In this document: piece after piece, positions 63,325 to 64,000 of the stretch | How the letters are laid out: every line of letters begins with the position of its first letter | Numbering within the stretch: the first letter of the stretch is position 1 | Assembly (NCBI RefSeq): GCF_025685655.1 | Contig: NZ_JAGSYG010000001.1 | Coordinates: forward strand, 1,302,001-1,366,000 | Direction: 5' to 3' | DNA length: 64,000 nucleotides | Source of the DNA: Acidicapsa ligni | GTDB taxonomy: Bacteria; Acidobacteriota; Terriglobia; Terriglobales; Acidobacteriaceae | Position numbers and translations under genes: made by a program | Notes under the pieces: generated by a model | Told to the model about the DNA's origin: nothing | Database searches by the model: none | The model's input: only the letters and a program-made list of their open reading frames with translations

Positions 63325-63762
63325 ATGTCCTACCCACCTTCAGAGCACCACAACAGTTGCCCCAGATGCCCGATCGTCGGAGAGAATCCGCAGGACAAAC
63401 CCGAGTGGTATCAATTCCTCGCACTCCGATTCAACATCCGCATCGCCCAAGGGCTCACTCGTATCGAGATGCTGCACCGGGTTGACCCCCCGGCGCTGGC
63501 CACCTGGCTTGAGTCCACTCAAATTTGGGAAGCTCATCTCGATCATCTACCGCCCGATCTCGGGCCGGGCATCATGGTGACCCTGCCAAACAACTGTGGA
63601 AGGCTCTTGATCGACGGCAACCATCGCGCAGCCCAGTCGCTTCGGGAAGGGAGGGAATTCCTGGTTTATCTGTTACCAGAGAGGGCCACCTATAAGCTCC
63701 TGTGTAAGAGCATGTCCAAGCGCGAAGCGGAGTTCTACTGGAAACGACTGAAGGCGTCGTGA
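63325..63762 (+). CDS. ParB/sulfiredoxin-fold-like protein
   Basis: A 145-residue protein with N-terminal Cys residues (HHNSCPRCPIV) that could bind zinc and a C-terminal segment LLIDGNHRAAQSLREGREF, close to the GxHRxxA motif of the ParB/Srx fold. It lacks the rest of a partition protein. Starts after AAGGGTGACCT. May be a nucleotide-binding or DNA-nicking ParB-like domain. Confidence 0.6.
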   Translation: MSYPPSEHHNSCPRCPIVGENPQDKPEWYQFLALRFNIRIAQGLTRIEMLHRVDPPALATWLESTQIWEAHLDHLPPDLGPGIMVTLPNNCGRLLIDGNHRAAQSLREGREFLVYLLPERATYKLLCKSMSKREAEFYWKRLKAS

Positions 63763-63855
63763 CCAAAGTTGGTTAGTTTGGTTAGAAGTCAGGTAGGCAT
63801 CACCATACTTACCCAAACCGTGATATCCTCAGAATGCGAATGAGAGGCGAAGACG

Positions 63856-64000
63856 ATGGCGGTAAAGACCCAACGCACTTCGATGAAACGGGATGTGAGG
63901 ATTGCGAGCTACGACGCCGTCCTCCCCAGAGTGATGGTAGGAACCGGCCGCGAGGTCAGCGCTGCTCTCAGCCAAAGTCCGGCGCGCCGCACCCTGGCCG
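63856..64000 (+). CDS. Start of a gene cut by the window end
   Basis: An ATG at 63856, preceded by GAGAGGCGAAGACG, opens a frame that encodes MAVKTQRTSMKRDVRIASYD and remains open to the last base. The N-terminus is basic. Too little is visible to name a family. Confidence 0.4.
   Translation, partial: MAVKTQRTSMKRDVRIASYDAVLPRVMVGTGREVSAALSQSPARRTLA

Noticed and set aside
1..64000. CRISPR arrays, tRNA and rRNA genes
   Set aside because: No evenly spaced repeat array and no recognisable tRNA or rRNA sequence was found by reading; weak tRNA-like structures cannot be excluded without a search tool.

Overview
The window looks like about 64 kb of a conjugative element (an ICE or a plasmid) from an acidobacterium, probably class Terriglobia. 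This is inferred from the moderately high GC, the strong GGAGG-type ribosome binding sites, the style of the T4SS proteins and the metal-resistance gene set. No rRNA, tRNA or core chromosomal gene was recognised, so host and replicon type cannot be fixed from the sequence.

Bases 1-20.9 kb are a conjugative type IV secretion operon, all on the plus strand. It runs: a VirB1-like transglycosylase (cut by the window edge), VirB9-like, VirB10, terminator and promoter gap, three pilin-like (VirB2-type) membrane proteins, VirB3, VirB4, two VirB5-like proteins, VirB6/TrbL, VirB8/TrbF, then an 854-residue protein that I read as a two-barrel RNA polymerase of the RDR/QDE-1/YonO type. After it come a second VirB9-like protein, a VirD4/TraG coupling protein, accessory proteins and a replication-relaxation protein beside short repeats. 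The polymerase-like gene inside a T4SS operon is the most surprising thing in the window.

Bases 21-35.1 kb hold an accessory and DNA-processing module: a PAPS-reductase/DndC-like ATP-pyrophosphatase, several small unknown proteins, an archaeo-eukaryotic primase with a zinc finger, SSB, a Rad52-like annealing protein, a double-AAA+ (Cdc48-like) ATPase, a DNA N6-adenine methyltransferase-like protein and a large SNF2-type helicase. Many gene junctions contain a GC-rich hairpin with a T-rich tail just before the next ribosome binding site.

Bases 35.33-60.01 kb are a 24.7 kb metal-resistance transposable element driven by three consecutive tyrosine recombinases (a recombinase-in-trio arrangement). 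It is bounded by 29-bp inverted repeats and sits inside one gene of the conjugative backbone. The two halves of that gene (35154-35333 and 60006-60362) join into a clean frame of about 175 residues. The cargo is: a CusCBA-type copper/silver RND pump, a MerR-regulated merT/merP cluster without merA, CadD and CDF transporters, a CzcCBA-type divalent-metal RND pump with accessory proteins (minus strand), and a divergent arsenic locus (arsM, two arsC genes; arsR, acr3, FAD oxidoreductase).

Bases 60.0-64 kb return to the conjugative backbone: small unknown proteins, a tyrosine-phosphatase-like protein, a ParB-like protein, and the start of a gene that runs off the end.
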